This document shows positions 1 to 11,660 of a stretch of DNA of 64,000 nucleotides, in pieces. A program made the position numbers and the translations under genes. The notes beneath the pieces were generated by a model that was not told where the DNA came from, ran no database searches, and saw nothing but the letters and a program-made list of their open reading frames with translations. Position 1 is the stretch's first letter. Every line of letters begins with the position of its first letter. The stretch is from Schistosoma haematobium. Lineage: Eukaryota; Platyhelminthes; Trematoda; Strigeidida; Schistosomatidae. The stretch spans positions 6,826,152 through 6,890,151 of the forward strand of contig NC_067197.1 of assembly GCF_000699445.3 (NCBI RefSeq), written 5' to 3'.

Positions 1-432
1 ATTTCTTTATTACCTTTATAAGAATTTAACAACCTATTGATTAGTTCAGTAATAATATAGATGTTGGTAATGTTTAAGAATATCTCTTTTAGTAATGAAA
101 GTTATATTATCCTAGAAGAGGAGTTCTCAATGTTGTTTATCATACTGAGAATCCTTTAGTTTTAAAATGGACAAACATTGTTTAGGTGCCGTTTCGGAAA
201 TATTGAGTTAGTTGATTTAATTGGAAAGCTTTTGTTATCGTTTTGATCCACATTTTCAGTGTCTAATTTATATAGAAACAACTGATTTCATTATTGTGAA
301 AGATCTTGTTTTCATCTGATTGTCATCATAGATTTCATTATTTTCACATGTACTTGTGTTCTCTTGTTGATTACTTTTTGATTGTATTACGACAGATTGA
401 CTAATAAAAGTTGGTATTTGTTACAAATCCAT

Positions 433-845
433 ATCAAAAGAGATGTTGAAAACAGAAAAGTAGTGATATACATATGTTCTGAAAGAGGTGGAAACTTCCA
501 CGTACCTCGATAACATCACCGATAAACAAAGATCCGGTGCAGAAGTAAAGGCGAGAATTGGAAAAGCAAGAACAGCATCCCTACAATTGAAAAACATATG
601 AAACTCAAAACAACTTTCAATCAATATCGAAGTCAGATTCTTCAATACGAACGTCAAGAGGGTTCTACTATATGGAGCTGAAACTTCGAGAACTACTACA
701 ACCATCATCATGAAGGTACAAATATTTTTAAACAATTGTCTACACAAGATACTCAACATTGTTTGCTCGGATAGCATCAGCAACAGTCTACTGTGGGAGA
801 GAACAAACCAGCTTCCAGTTTTGAAATTAACGACTGATTGCGTAA
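433..845 (+). pseudogene. LINE-A (RTE/SR2-like) C-terminal fragment
   Basis: Conceptual + strand translation, broken by stops, gives the schistosome LINE tail signatures 'FNTNVKRVLLYGAE', a T/I-rich stretch and 'SNSLLWERTNQLP'. These lie C-terminal to the reverse transcriptase palm in RTE-type non-LTR retrotransposons. Both ends of the element are missing. The open frame on the opposite strand is a shadow. Clade assignment is from remembered family resemblance. Confidence 0.75.
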
Positions 846-1089
846 CCACTTGACAATTGTAACAAGTAGAATCAAATTAATATATAAACATTAATATAAT
901 TACGTATGAGGTGAATATTAGAAGACGAAGAAAGGGGAAAATTGTAAAAAAAATTGATGAAAGTTATTTGATAAACATTCAGTTATCAAAGTAAAGAAAG
1001 GCTAATCATACTTTCATTCTGGATACATAATTAAGATTGAAAATGTTTGGTAGAAATTATATCTGCGAAACAGACTTCTAATGAATTCT

Positions 1090-1560
1090 AGTGAGAAGCC
1101 ATGACTAGTAGAGTTTAATCCGTGTCTAGTGTGAAATAGTTATCAACTTCAGATGGTGGATGAAGAGTTGCACAAAATTATGGATCGATTGAAGTTAGAC
1201 ATTAACACCACTGAATCCTGAATTAGTAATCCAGAAGTTAAGTATTCGTCCTCGAGAACGAAGTTCCTGAATTTGACTCCAGTCAGTCACTAACAACGTG
1301 AAACTTCGTACTCACGTACGTACATCAGTTCGAGTTGCCATACCACATTAGCACAGAGATGCAGTCATCAATTCAAATCCCTTAGTGGTAAAGGTAGTAA
1401 GAGTATAAGCAGTAATCGGAAACATTAGGGTTTGAAGATGTTATTCAAGGATTCGACTCCACTTAGTACACTGTCATAGATTTGCACTACTGAGGAGTCC
1501 CATAGTATGACAACATTTCCATCCATTACTTCCAGATTTTCACTGACTGTCTAGCTTAGA
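1090..1560 (+). repeat. Family B retroposon, very degenerate
   Basis: Contains the family B upstream segment ('gatcgattgaagttagaca' followed by 'ttaacaccactgaat'), a decayed tRNA-like head and a remnant of the hammerhead/tail region ending near 'agattgacacatgaattcaa'. Two partial units seem to lie in tandem. No ribozyme core survives. Confidence 0.55.
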
Positions 1561-1814
1561 TTGACACATGAATTCAACTTTGAAAATGCAATGAAGATGA
1601 TTTTCTTTTAATAATTTTTTGAATAGATTACTTATATTCATTCTATGAAACATTAACTATTATCTATTTGATTTTACCAATAATAACAGTGCTTAACATA
1701 AAATTCTTATTGTTATTTACTTAACTTGTATGAAAACCTTGTTTTTCTTTCAATAAAAATGACCAAAACTTCTTCTAATGTATTGAATATAATGAGAAGA
1801 GTAGAAGTGGTAAA

Positions 1815-1882
1815 TGAACAACAACAACAAACAAAACACACACACACACACGCACAACAACGACAACAACAGTAACAACAAA
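1815..1882. repeat. CAA/CA simple repeat
   Basis: A low-complexity tract of CAA trinucleotides flanks an (AC)n run near 1839-1850. No gene signal is visible here. Confidence 0.85.
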
Positions 1883-2084
1883 CAGACTATATAGTAACAT
1901 GAATGTTTATCTAATGAAGAGTACTAGAAACAAAATATTTCATGTTAATTTCCTGGAACAAGTGTCTTAAAAAAGAAAAAAAACAAACAAACAAACGAAG
2001 ATTGATAAGAGCAAGACAAATCAGGATTTGAAAATTTTTTTTTCTTACTTAAGTAAATATTACTATGTAGAAACAATTATTAGT

Positions 2085-2215
2085 TTTTTCTGGATAGAAC
2101 TAGAAGGGAAGGCCCAGGACAGAGTAGGTTGGAGAATACTGGTCGGCGGCCTATGCTCCACTGGGACTAACAGGCGTAGGTAAGTAAGTAAGTAAGTATA
2201 TAGAAACAAGTATAA
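2085..2215 (+). pseudogene. LINE-B 3' end with (TAAG)n tail
   Basis: Reads in + sense as a basic 'LDRTRREGPGQSRLENTG' stretch, then a stop, then (GTAA)n around 2181-2200. The same end appears in reverse at 11362, 19280, 22705 and 48685. The short tetranucleotide tail is typical of RTE-type LINEs. Only the last ~30 codons remain. Confidence 0.7.
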
Positions 2216-2279
2216 AACTATATATACATATGATTCCTCCCCCCCCTGCAAAAAATAAGATCAAACATTTTCCTTCAGG

Positions 2280-2575
2280 TTGAGTCTTCCCAATTGTATT
2301 GTGGTAAACGAGAATATAGGCGGGGAAAACCTAATGCATTTAAATACAACATTACAGAATATTTTGGTAAAATCTGAGAATCACACAGTAAATACTTCAT
2401 TTGCAAAACGTTCATCAATTATCTCAGACTTTGTTGTTCCTTCGTTTCCATACCAATCATTCTTTGTTCACGTTCTCTTCTTTTCTATTTTCTCAGCTTT
2501 CTGCTTTCAGGCATTTCACTTTTGATTGATGATACATACTACTTATATCTATCAATATCAATAGAACACACTATA
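2280..2575 (+). repeat. Family E dispersed repeat
   Basis: About 290 bp shared (in either orientation) with 9171, 22008, 26700, 33830, 45577 and 57120. Hallmarks are 'gtaaatacttcatttgcaaa', a CT-rich stretch and a terminal 'catactacttatatc' motif. In this copy the terminal palindrome is degraded. No coding potential is recognised. Confidence 0.7.
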
Positions 2576-2904
2576 GTATAACTTCACTTAAACAGGGATT
2601 GGTTCAACAATATTAAAATAAATAGAAATTGTGTGCTTATTCATGACTAGCTTTGGAAAAAATAGATTAACAAAGTTCCAAAGTAAAATGATATACCATA
2701 CACTTTGACCATGTTATATGCATTGTTTACAGTTGGGAGTTATTGTGTTCTCTATGAGACATAAATGTATTTAGTTTTTTATTCAGGTGTGTATACAGAT
2801 TCCCTGAATCCTATTGGCTCTTCAGCTGATGTATTCCAATAATTAAAAACTCTTCATAATCTAATATGTTAAACAAGATAATAATATCCATTTTGTATTG
2901 GTTA

Positions 2905-3065
2905 TTTGAATCTTCCCGTTAATGTTCAGTACTGCAATTGACAAGTGTGGATCCCGGAGTGAACATCAACTCTGTGATGCAGGTACATCCAGCTGATAAG
3001 TACAAAATAAGACGAAACGCGTGTCCTGGATTTCACTGCTAGTCACCATCCATCTCTGAAGATAT
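2905..3065 (+). repeat. Family A (Sm-alpha) chimaera with dead hammerhead
   Basis: A minus-sense Sm-alpha tail (2905-2945) is fused to a plus-sense copy holding 'gtgaacatcaactctg', the ribozyme region and 'ttcactgctag'. The first core box reads CTGATAAG instead of CTGATGAG, so invariant G8 is lost. The GAAAC and GTC boxes remain. Probably inactive. Confidence 0.8.
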
Positions 3066-3489
3066 ATTTTTAGGATGAAGAAAAACTGCTATCAGTATTA
3101 GGATTTTTGGAGATTGTTGTATTTTCACAGTTGAATTCACGAACTGATCTAAACTAGACAACCATTGAAAACTGCTATCATCTTTACTGTGCAATAAGGT
3201 GGTGATATTTATAACTGTGGGACATTTACAAATAATTTACTTTTGTCACGGAAAAAAAAGTGGAATTCACCCTTTTACTTCAAAGGATTCTCTCGATCAT
3301 TAATCATGATTACAAATACCATTGATTAGGAATTTCAAATTAAATAATGTTACTCCGATTAAATTCGTCTAGAAGTATTCAGTGTCAAAATAAATGGTAT
3401 AACCGTTCCTTGTAACTTAGTGGTTTAACTGTAAAACAAAAATTACATTTTAAGATAATAAATTAAGAATATTGACCTCCGAGTTCATT

Positions 3490-3770
3490 TTGCATGTGTT
3501 ATTGGATTATATTGGACAGCAGTGAGAAACCAACATGGCAGTACTTTATTGAGATTACGAGCTGATATAAGTCAAATAACCATTGAAATTTAAAAGCATT
3601 GGAAAGCTGCTTAGTTCTGGTAATGGTACGTTTAAGTAATTTTCATCCACGATCACATTATAAGGGATTGAACCAAAGACCTCTGGATTCTCAAGAGGAC
3701 GCTTAACTTCTAGACCACCAATCTGGGATCCAGTGGTGTACATCTATAACTATCTATAAGTTCGTGATAT
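3490..3770 (-). repeat. Family B retroposon, degenerate
   Basis: Reverse-sense tRNA-like head ('acttctagaccaccaatctg' is the reversed A-box region) and 'ggattgaacc' (reversed B-box) are visible. The hammerhead region is too decayed to identify. A short unit of the family's upstream segment follows at 3735-3770. Confidence 0.6.
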
Positions 3771-4194
3771 TGCACAATCATATTCCATTGTATACGGTGG
3801 GTACCGAATTTATATAAGGCATGATTGAACTTCACTAATTACGGCTATTGCACCAGTGGTGTAAAGTAAGTTACACTGGATCTAATTAAATGTAGCAAAG
3901 TATTTTAAACACTATTATTTCATTTATAATCACTAAATTAAACTTTCATTTTTGTTTAATAGAGCAGTTGTATATTTAAACTGATCATTCGTAATTTATT
4001 TATGTTATCATCTTTGTAAGCTTCAATTCTGACAAAAATTATCAATCTACCTTAGTAAACCCATACGTTAAGTTGTGCTGTTAACCTGCTAGGATATGCC
4101 GTTTCTATCTAATTGATTTAAAGTATACATTGAATTAGATAGACTAATATCAAATATGTTAAATTATAGAAAATACTTCACCAAATGGAAAATA

Positions 4195-4390
4195 TTAGAT
4201 TATATTACCAATTGTTTTCTGTTCCTGTTCTTTCCTTATCGATCTTCTTAACCTTTTGTTGCCAGAAATATCTGGTGGCCAAAGGTTCAGAAGATCAACG
4301 AGAACAGAGAATGATTGGTGTGGAAACGAAAGAACAATGTAGTCTGAGATGATTGATTGACATTTTGCAAATGAAGTATTTACTGTATGG
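4195..4390 (-). repeat. Family E fragment joined to family D
   Basis: Shares 'gcaaatgaagtatttactgt' and the flanking 'attgacattttg' with other E copies in reverse sense. It stops abruptly at ~4390 where the family D repeat begins, so one element probably inserted beside or into the other. Confidence 0.65.
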
Positions 4391-4915
4391 TTCGGCCCCA
4401 AAATGCCCTGGTACGGCCGAGAGTGGGGAGGGTCAGCTCTCACTCTCCAAATGCTCCCACATGGCCACGTGCCTACAACCACTACCAGGGAAGTCTTACT
4501 CACTGCCTTCTCGCGGATGGGTTGTTGTCTACGAAATTGAGAGGACAAAAAGCAAATGTCAGACTCTTTAACCGGATCGGTGCCCGGTACGGAGGATCAG
4601 CCTAGGGGAGCTAGAAAACCCTGATTACAAAGCAATGGTGCACATGGACTCCAGGATCCTGAAGGAAAAAATGACTTTTGAACCTATTGTTGGTCACTGG
4701 CTACCATGAGACTGAATCTCCTGAAGTTGTTCCACTACCTTGTGAATCAGACATTTAGGTCAAATACTCCGGGTGTGTTCCCCTAAGAAAACCACCTGCT
4801 TCGGTTCAGACATTCGGACAGTATCCTAGCCCTCAAATAAATCGAATGATTTATGTAGTGTATATCTATTTGGTGCCTCCTTGTACCAATGTTTATATGT
4901 CTAAATAAATAAACT
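4390..4915 (+). repeat. Family D retroposon-like repeat, near full length
   Basis: Begins 'atgccctggtacggccgaga' and ends in 'ctaaataaataaa'. Copies at 7562(-), 25979, 37186, 46136 and 61558(-) share the same A-rich 3' end with variable 5' extent, the pattern left by target-primed reverse transcription. Short open frames in it are not conserved between copies. It could be the 3' UTR of a larger LINE. Confidence 0.75.
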
Positions 4916-5144
4916 ATATGTTTCTCAGATTTTAATAAGTGATTCTATAATTTTGTATTGAAATGCATTTGGTCCTTTCCCCCACCCACCAACCTATGCT
5001 CTCGTTCATTACCATTTCATTAAATATTTACTGTTATAACAATTAATAAATTTGTTTAAATTATCTATTCTATTTTAACAATAAATCTTTGTATTTTATT
5101 TCAAATCATAAATTACGCCAGCTTTTACATACATATCCAATAGG

Positions 5145-5175
5145 TGGTGGTGGTGCTGGGGGGGGGGCGGGAAAA
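5145..5175 (+). other. G-rich tract, possible G-quadruplex
   Basis: Repeated GGT is followed by a run of nine G and a further GGG within ~30 bases. The GG runs at the start make a four-tier quadruplex uncertain. Confidence 0.5.
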
Positions 5176-5635
5176 TAATAAAGATATTTGATTTGCCTTT
5201 ACCCCACTACAAATTATAAACACAATATAATCAATCATACCGGGGTAGTGTTTGTTTTTCATTTTGTTCAATGTTCAATCTAATCAATTATTCAATATTT
5301 GTAAGAACAATTCAAAACAAAACGAAAAAGGAATGGTTTTTAATAAATAATTATTGCAAACTATTACTGTCAATATTGATGAATGAACAATAATAACATG
5401 AAATCAATCCGATATTTATTTAATTTCCAAGAGAAAGATGGAGGAGGTGGGGGTAAAAGAAAATGTAAATAAACAATCTTCTTCTTACATTTTGTTTTCT
5501 CTGTAGATAAACATCATTAAGTTTAAGGATAACAAAGTGAAAAATTCCAGGTCAGTTAGTTGATCTATCATTATATTTGATGAAATATTTGATTGATATC
5601 AATGATGATGATAAGTTTTGTTTAATAAATAAATA

Positions 5636-5865
5636 ATTTTCATGGTTGAGATCATGAGTCAGTTGAAGTTAGAATACTATGGAAAACCTGAAATTACTGG
5701 TTGGCCGTTTTGTTATAGTATGGGACTACTCAGCAGTGCGCATTCACGATCCCGCTCGTTGAATTCGAGCCCTGAATCTATCGATCTCGCGCACGAACGC
5801 CTAACCTCTAGACCACTGAGCCGGCCGGCATCCAACGGTGTTGATGTCTAACGTTGATCAATTCC
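5636..5865 (-). repeat. Family B retroposon (minus copy of a convergent pair)
   Basis: Reverse-sense tail 'gagatcatgagtcagttgaa', hammerhead region and tRNA-like head ending 'ccactgagccgg'. In sense orientation the first core box is CTGAGTAG and the second is CAAAA instead of CGAAA, so the ribozyme is dead. It is followed at once by a plus-sense copy. Confidence 0.8.
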
Positions 5866-6275
5866 GATAATAATCTTTATGTGCTCACTAGTGACTGGCT
5901 TCATTAGGTACCTCACCGAGTTCTAGTTAGAAGCCATGACCAAAGGAGTTCGACCAGGTCTGTTGTGAGATAGTAACTCATTGATGACAGTGGTAAACAA
6001 TTGCGTAATTTCATGAATGTGTTGAAGTTAGAAATTAACACCGAGAGTTGTTGGTCGGCCTAGTGGTCTAGAGGTTAAGCATTTGGGCGCGAGACTGATG
6101 GATCCTGGGTTCGAATCCCGCGTGCAGGACCGTGGATGAGCACTGCTGAGGAGTCTCGTACTAGGACGAAACGGCAATCCAGTAATTCCACGTTTTCCAT
6201 GGTCCAGCTTTAATTGACTCATGAACTCAACCATTAAAATTACTAAAATCTCCACAAAACCCCCTTCTGAAAATA
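5866..6275 (+). repeat. Family B retroposon, nearly full unit
   Basis: Order in the sequence: upstream segment ('gctcactagtgactggcttc' ... 'gtgagatagtaactcatt'), tRNA-like head with A-box-like 'cggcctagtggtctagaggt' and B-box 'ggttcgaatcc' (6108-6118), hammerhead, then tail with 'ttgactcatgaactcaa' and 'ccacaaaacccccttctga'. The layout is a polymerase III promoter followed by a ribozyme. Confidence 0.85.
6140..6185 (+). ncRNA. Hammerhead ribozyme (family B), core retained
   Basis: Core boxes CTGAGGAG (6146-6153) and CGAAA are intact. The cleavage triplet is ATC (6177-6179) rather than GTC but still fits NUH. Stem I GCACTG/CAGTAA keeps four pairs and stem III has a C-A mismatch. Cleavage would be weak at best. 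Confidence 0.6.
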
Positions 6276-6389
6276 ATTAGTATAGAAGGAATGTAAAACT
6301 TTCATTGTGTAACGCACTATTTGATCTTAATGAAATAATCAATGAAAATCACGACATACTGGACATCTGTTTCGTTTTAACATGAGACT

Positions 6390-6930
6390 CAATGATGTGT
6401 TTCCGCGACCCCTGAATCTTCAGGTTACGAATTGTGCGTCCAACCTCTAGACCAATGAGTCAGAATCCAGTGTTGTACACGTTTAACTTCAGTCGATTTG
6501 CAATATTGCACAAACATTTCCTACTGCTATTCATCAGTTATTGGTTCTAAATGGTGATCCAACTAAAATTAGTTCCTTGATTCAAACTATGAATATTTCG
6601 CAATCTCCACCAACTTCCTTATACTACTACTCATGATACTAATAGTAATCAAATCCTCACTTCACTCCTGATGCTCTAGTGAGAAATTTTGATCAGTGGA
6701 GTTTAATCATAGTCGGTGCCAGACAACAAGATTACCCACTATCCTGTGCCATTAGATTCGGATACATTTTTTTAAATGGTACCACAATCACCTAGTGAGG
6801 TTTTAGTCCTGGATTCAATTCCAGGTGGTATGTTAAGTTGGGCACTGTTGAAAAGTCCTAAACGAGAACGAAATATATGTCCGGTGATCCCCAATTTCCA
6901 ATGGCTATCTTGTTGAAATTAGTCTTCAAT
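6390..6930. repeat. Decayed family B copies, both orientations
   Basis: A minus copy (6395-6530) keeps 'ccaacctctagaccaatgag'. A plus segment (6620-6720) keeps 'ctctagtgagaaattttgat' and 'cagtggagtttaa'. A third part (6775-6930) has a tRNA-like 'cctggattcaattccagg' and 'cactgttgaaaagtcctaaa'. None retains a working core. Confidence 0.5.
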
Positions 6931-7561
6931 ATAAATATTCTGTCAGAATCTCAACGATAAGCATGGAATGCATTACAGTAGGTACTGTTAATAGTTTTCT
7001 TATTATCTACGTGTAAACACCGCCGTTGGAATTAAAATTAGACACTATGAGGATATTTTGTTGTATGCCGTTTCAAGAAATAATTTAAAGCATCATAAGC
7101 TAAGATAACGATAGTCAAACAGATTATTATTACATTTTTATGCCTTACAATTTGTATGTGTGAATTAAACAGTACATCCAGATGGTAGTATAGGGAAAGT
7201 AATATTGATTATTTACTGCCAGTCCTATATATACCGAACTACATTTAATGAATCAAGTTTGTTTAAATAGATGTTGGATACAATAGACTTAAATATAGTG
7301 ATTACGTTACACATCAAAGTGAATCATTCAGAAGTACAGTTATATACTTAGTTGTTTGATAAGTAAATATTTATTTATAAGAGTTTATAGAGGACTTGTA
7401 TAAGTCTAAGCCTACAGTCTTCATTTAACCAGATTGGAACTATTCAAAGTCGAGGGGCTTTAAACATATAAACTCACCTGTAGGATCATAGTCAAAACCT
7501 AAAATGAGTTGTGACGAATAAAATAGTACTTGACATAATGAGTAAAGAAGTCAAATGATTT

Positions 7562-7775
7562 TTTTATTTAGACACGTAAACATTGGTACAAGGAGGCACC
7601 AAATAGATATACGCTACATAAATCATTCGATTTGTGTGAGGGCTAGGATACTGTCCGGATGTCTAAACCGAAGGAGGTGGTTTTCTTAGAGGGATACACC
7701 TGGAGCATTTGACCTAAATGTCTGATTCACAAGGTAGTGGAACAACTTCAGGAGATGCAATGGAATCCTGGACTA
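7562..7775 (-). repeat. Family D, 5'-truncated
   Basis: Reverse-sense D 3' end starting with the A-rich tail (reads 'ttatttagacacgtaaac') and running to about the middle of the consensus. The 5' part is absent, as expected for incomplete reverse transcription. Confidence 0.75.
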
Positions 7776-8504
7776 GCTTTTGTCTTATTTGGTAATCATA
7801 CCCTGGTCCCAGAGTTATAATTCTTACTGAAACTTGAACACAGTACCACCAATATACTAGTCAGTAAACTATGAAGTCTAGATAGTCACCTATTTGTTTA
7901 GTGGGTATTAAGTTATGTGTAGGTGTTTGAATCTTTATCTTGCTGATGTAAACGGGTACAACTGATTAGTCAATAATTTAAAAGATTTTTTTAATACTGT
8001 GTAGTAAAGACAAGATAAACGTGATAGGCATCTCTACTCAATGGTTAATAGATGTAAATATTCAAATCCTTTAAATGGTTACTCTCATCTTGAACAGCTC
8101 GGTACTAACTCCTGAGCATATGAAACTAGGTGAATGGGGTTTGAGTCCATCATGAAGCAATAGTTTTCGATGCACTTTACGGCTGAACAAAATCTAGCAA
8201 ATAAACGAGATTAGGGAGAGAGAGAGGGAGTGTCATTGAACAGCTGTTCAAATTCTAATTTAGTACCCATGAACAATATACACTAACAACTATAAATGTA
8301 ACCGAACTCAAAGTCTTCATTATCTAACAGTTAACTTGAAATTAAAATGTTAACATTCAATAGTAAACAATCTTAACTTCATTATTTATAGTTTTAATGG
8401 ATTTCAAAGTGATCAGTTTATTCATTAGTCAGTATATAAATTTTTCATTTTGAAAGCGAAAAGCAAAAAAAAAACTGTAATTTGATGTTAAACAGAAAAA
8501 AAAA

Positions 8505-8537
8505 CCCAACCCCCTTCCCCTCCACCCTCCCCACCCA
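8505..8537 (-). other. C-rich tract; G-quadruplex motif on minus strand
   Basis: Six C-runs of three to five bases separated by one to three bases, embedded in A-rich DNA. The complementary strand satisfies the G3+N1-7 quadruplex pattern. Confidence 0.6.
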
Positions 8538-8974
8538 GCAAAAAAAACACCCCCACATTATTTAGTCAATAAAGTTGATGAAAAGAGTAAATATAATAAT
8601 AAAATGAAAAACAAACAGATTAACGAAAAAAACAAACAAAAAAAAGAATGAAAAAGAAAAATAACCAAATTATAAGTAAACAATGTAAATTACATGGTAG
8701 AATTTAAAAATTATTCAACATTATTCCATTATCTTATGTAAACATGCACATACAATTGAATAAATAAAGATTATTGTTAGTGATTACTTTGATCATTATG
8801 GGAATTCCACCTTGAAGTGAACACAGATGTGTATTTTTCTTTTTTTCTTCTTTTCTTTTTTCTTGAAAGATGAGAAAAAAAGTCTTAAGAAAACAAACTA
8901 ATTTGTTGGTTAAGTAACAAGATAAAAATAATTTTAAAAAAAGGTTTTTGAAAATATTCTAGTAGTTTAATAGT

Positions 8975-9150
8975 TGAATTCATGAGTCAATTGAAGATAG
9001 ACTACCACGGAAGACTAACATGGAAGCATTGAACGGCCGTTCCTTCCTGGTATAGGACTCCTCAGCAGTACGCATCCACTATCCCGCCTCGCGAAATTCG
9101 AATCCAGGACCTACCAGACTGGGGCGTAAGTGCTTTAGACCACTATATTA
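8975..9150 (-). repeat. Family B retroposon with dead hammerhead
   Basis: Reverse-sense tail, hammerhead region and head with 'attcgaatcc' (reversed B-box). In sense orientation CTGAGGAG is intact but the GAAA box is GGAA and the cleavage triplet is GTT, so it should not cleave. Confidence 0.8.
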
Positions 9151-9170
9151 TCTATAAAAACCTTTCTGTA

Positions 9171-9425
9171 TGCTACTTATTTCAACAGATATAAGTAGTA
9201 TGTAACACTTTTGGGAAGTGAAAAACATGGCAGCAGAAGGCTAAAAAGATCGAGTTGAAGAGAACGGAAAAGGAAAAAGGAAGAAATTGTGAATTGGAAG
9301 AATCATACCGAATGTAAAAGTCAAATGATAGAAGTTTGTAAAACGAAGAATCTAAGAGATTCTGTAATTTTGTGTTCACATGTCCCCACCTGAGTTCCCT
9401 ATATTTACGGTGTAGTCAGCTGAAC
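9171..9425 (-). repeat. Family E repeat with terminal palindrome
   Basis: Starts with a near-palindrome at 9171-9201 (ctacttat ... ataagtagta) and continues through the purine-rich section (gaagagaacggaaaagg) to the 'tgttcacatgtccccacctg' end. Confidence 0.7.
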
Positions 9426-9810
9426 GAATAAAAAAAGTATAAAGTCTTCCTTTAATATAGTAGTTATTTATTTTAAGTCATTTTTCTGATGAGACTATAA
9501 GTTATGGATGACCTTTAACGACAATCAAGTGAATTTGAGGGATATCCACCTTCTTGCTAGAGTTAAAATAGTATTATAAACTAATGTAAGGAAATAGGAT
9601 TAGAATTTAGAGTTAGAAGTCAAGGTTAGTAATTGAAGTTAAGGTTCTCATCGCGAATCGACCTTAGCTTTAATGCCAAAATACTATTTAACCATATGGA
9701 TGAATGAATTTTCGCGCTAAAATCCTAAACGTGCTATCTTTAGTTTCATTAATTCATCCATAAAAATAGGCAAATATTAGGGTTTTGTTAGTTCTATGTC
9801 TTATTGCCCA
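9420..9810. other. No gene or repeat recognised
   Basis: AT-rich single-copy-looking DNA. I see no open frame above background, no tRNA, and no match to the other repeats in this window. Confidence 0.5.
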
Positions 9811-10075
9811 TTAATTATCAGTTGATAAAATCACCAACCAAAATATTGACTTATATGACCTTTTCCTTGTGCCAAACCAATAGCACGTCAAACCAGAACT
9901 AACAGCATTGAGTCAGATCTGAATCCTTATTAGTCCTCTAAGTAGTAACTTCTCTCCTACCACTGCCCATTGTGTCCAGAACACAATCTCAGCTCCCACT
10001 GTACGAATCATGTATTTCAGACATAAGTAGTTTATAATCCAGTAAACCAGACCGTATTACATCATAAAATGAAAA
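9810..10075 (+). repeat. Repeat F2, low-copy dispersed
   Basis: Shares an interrupted similarity with 43430-43655: 'acaatctcagctccc', 'cgaatcatgtatttca' and 'accagaccgtattacatca' have counterparts in the same order. Divergence is high. Element type unknown. Confidence 0.45.
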
Positions 10076-10484
10076 GTAATAACTATATATATATTCATTG
10101 AGTGAATGCGAAATTGTTCAAAAAATCGAGAGAAATTAATTCTGAATGCGTTAGTAACTAGATAACGACTAATTAATCTGATTTGAAAGGATTGTATTAT
10201 TGTAAAACAGGGAAAAATGTACTTCATTTGTCAAGTTTCTGTTTGTATTTTGAGTGATGAATGTGTTCATTGGGAATTATAGTAGGAAAATTCTTAAACA
10301 GCTGAATTGTTGCTTATTGGCTATTAGAATAGTGTTCTCGGATACTCTTAATATAAACATTCATCAAATAATCAGTTTACCTAGCTAATTAGGAACTGAT
10401 AAATTCGTAAATGCATGGTAAATTTATCAAATATGAGATTTGTTGATGCTATTTGTAAAGAAAAGTCAACTATTAAACAATAAT

Positions 10485-10690
10485 TTTAATAGTTGAGATC
10501 ATGAGTCAATTGAAGCTAGACTACCATGGAAAACCTAGAAGTACTGGACAGCCATTTCATCCTAGTGTGGGACTCCTTATCAGTGCGTATCCACGATCCC
10601 GCCTGGCGAGATTCCATGGTGGTCTAGCGTCAATCGACTAGTGATCTCAACGATTAAAATTACTATAATATCCACAAAAACTCCTTCTGA
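10485..10690. repeat. Family B foldback
   Basis: A minus-sense tail plus hammerhead (10492-10605) faces a plus-sense tail (10610-10680). 'gttgagatcatgagtcaatt' pairs with 'cgactagtgatctcaac'. Head sequences are missing. The minus hammerhead first box is disrupted (CTGATAAGGAG). Confidence 0.7.
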
Positions 10691-10754
10691 TATAAAACAA
10701 TAGTCATGAAGTTTTGATGGAAAAAATCATACTTTTAATTTACTTTATAGACAT

Positions 10755-10930
10755 TATTAGGAGACGGATCAGTGGTCTAAACTTTAGATGCTCTCAAAGA
10801 GATCTAAAGACGCTTGGTAAGTTCCTCCTGTAGGACCAATGATGAACACTACTGAAGAGTCCCATGTTAGGAAAAATATCTGTACAGCTATTCTTGGTTT
10901 TCAGTAGTTGTCCAACTATGATCAGCCAGT
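10755..10930 (+). repeat. Family B retroposon, degenerate
   Basis: Keeps 'atcagtggtctaaacttta' and 'actactgaagagtcccatg' in the expected order. The GAAA box is altered to GGAAAAA with spacing changed, so the ribozyme is not functional. Confidence 0.6.
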
Positions 10931-11361
10931 AATGTAAACTATGAAACTTAACAACCACTACAACACTTTATGCTTAAGATCATATCTAATTAGAATTTTA
11001 TACAATCGAATATGAGATTACTGAGAAGAAGTTGCGTCACTGAAACCCCCTATATTGCTTTAATAATATTTAAAATTTGGCAAATTACTTCAAGATTAAA
11101 CTGACTAAGATATTTCCCTAAGAACTGTAACAAAAAAACAGGGGAAGAAATTAAATTGAATGATTCATTGTGACACTACTTATATGTATGTGTGCATTAT
11201 ATGCACATGCAGTTGGCAACAGTAGTTGTACAAGACTAATAATACATATATATATATCAATGATTCATGAAGAATATGTGCTAAAATCAATGTCATAGGT
11301 GACTTTGTTGAAGATATAAAAAACAATGGATGGGAATAATAATTTCAGTTGATTCATTGAT

Positions 11362-11585
11362 ACTTATTTACTTACATATGTCACTCCCAATGAAGCATAG
11401 GCTGCTGACTAGCATTCTACAACCCACTCTGTCCTCCGCCTTCCTTTCTAGATCTATGCAATTGTTGTTCATTCTACTCATATCTGTCTATCTCCATTTT
11501 CTTGGCGTAATGTATTCTTTGGTTATCCTTTTTTCCTTTGGCCTTGAGGATTCCAAATGAGGGCTTGCCTTGTGACGCAGTTGAA
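11362..11585 (-). pseudogene. LINE-B 3' end fragment
   Basis: Reverse complement codes the same basic C-terminal tail as at 19280 and 22705, beginning with the reversed (TAAG)n tail 'cttacttaca'. Truncated upstream, with frameshifts. The plus-strand frame here is a shadow. Confidence 0.7.
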
Positions 11586-11660
11586 TTCACTGATACAATT
11601 GCTTATTGTTCAATGATTGGTAATTGTTGTACAATGATATTGTCTTATATTTGTTGACTT

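Noticed and set aside
421..849. 142-codon minus-strand open frame, the longest in the window
   Set aside because: It is the antisense of a LINE-A C-terminal fragment, whose sense strand carries the recognisable motifs.
4353..4605. Two overlapping 72-codon frames in family D as a conserved small protein
   Set aside because: The frames are not preserved in the other D copies, which have indels at the same places.
6100..6120. Family B heads as genuine tRNA genes
   Set aside because: A- and B-box motifs are present but a full cloverleaf with acceptor and anticodon stems is not, and the sequence always continues into the hammerhead.
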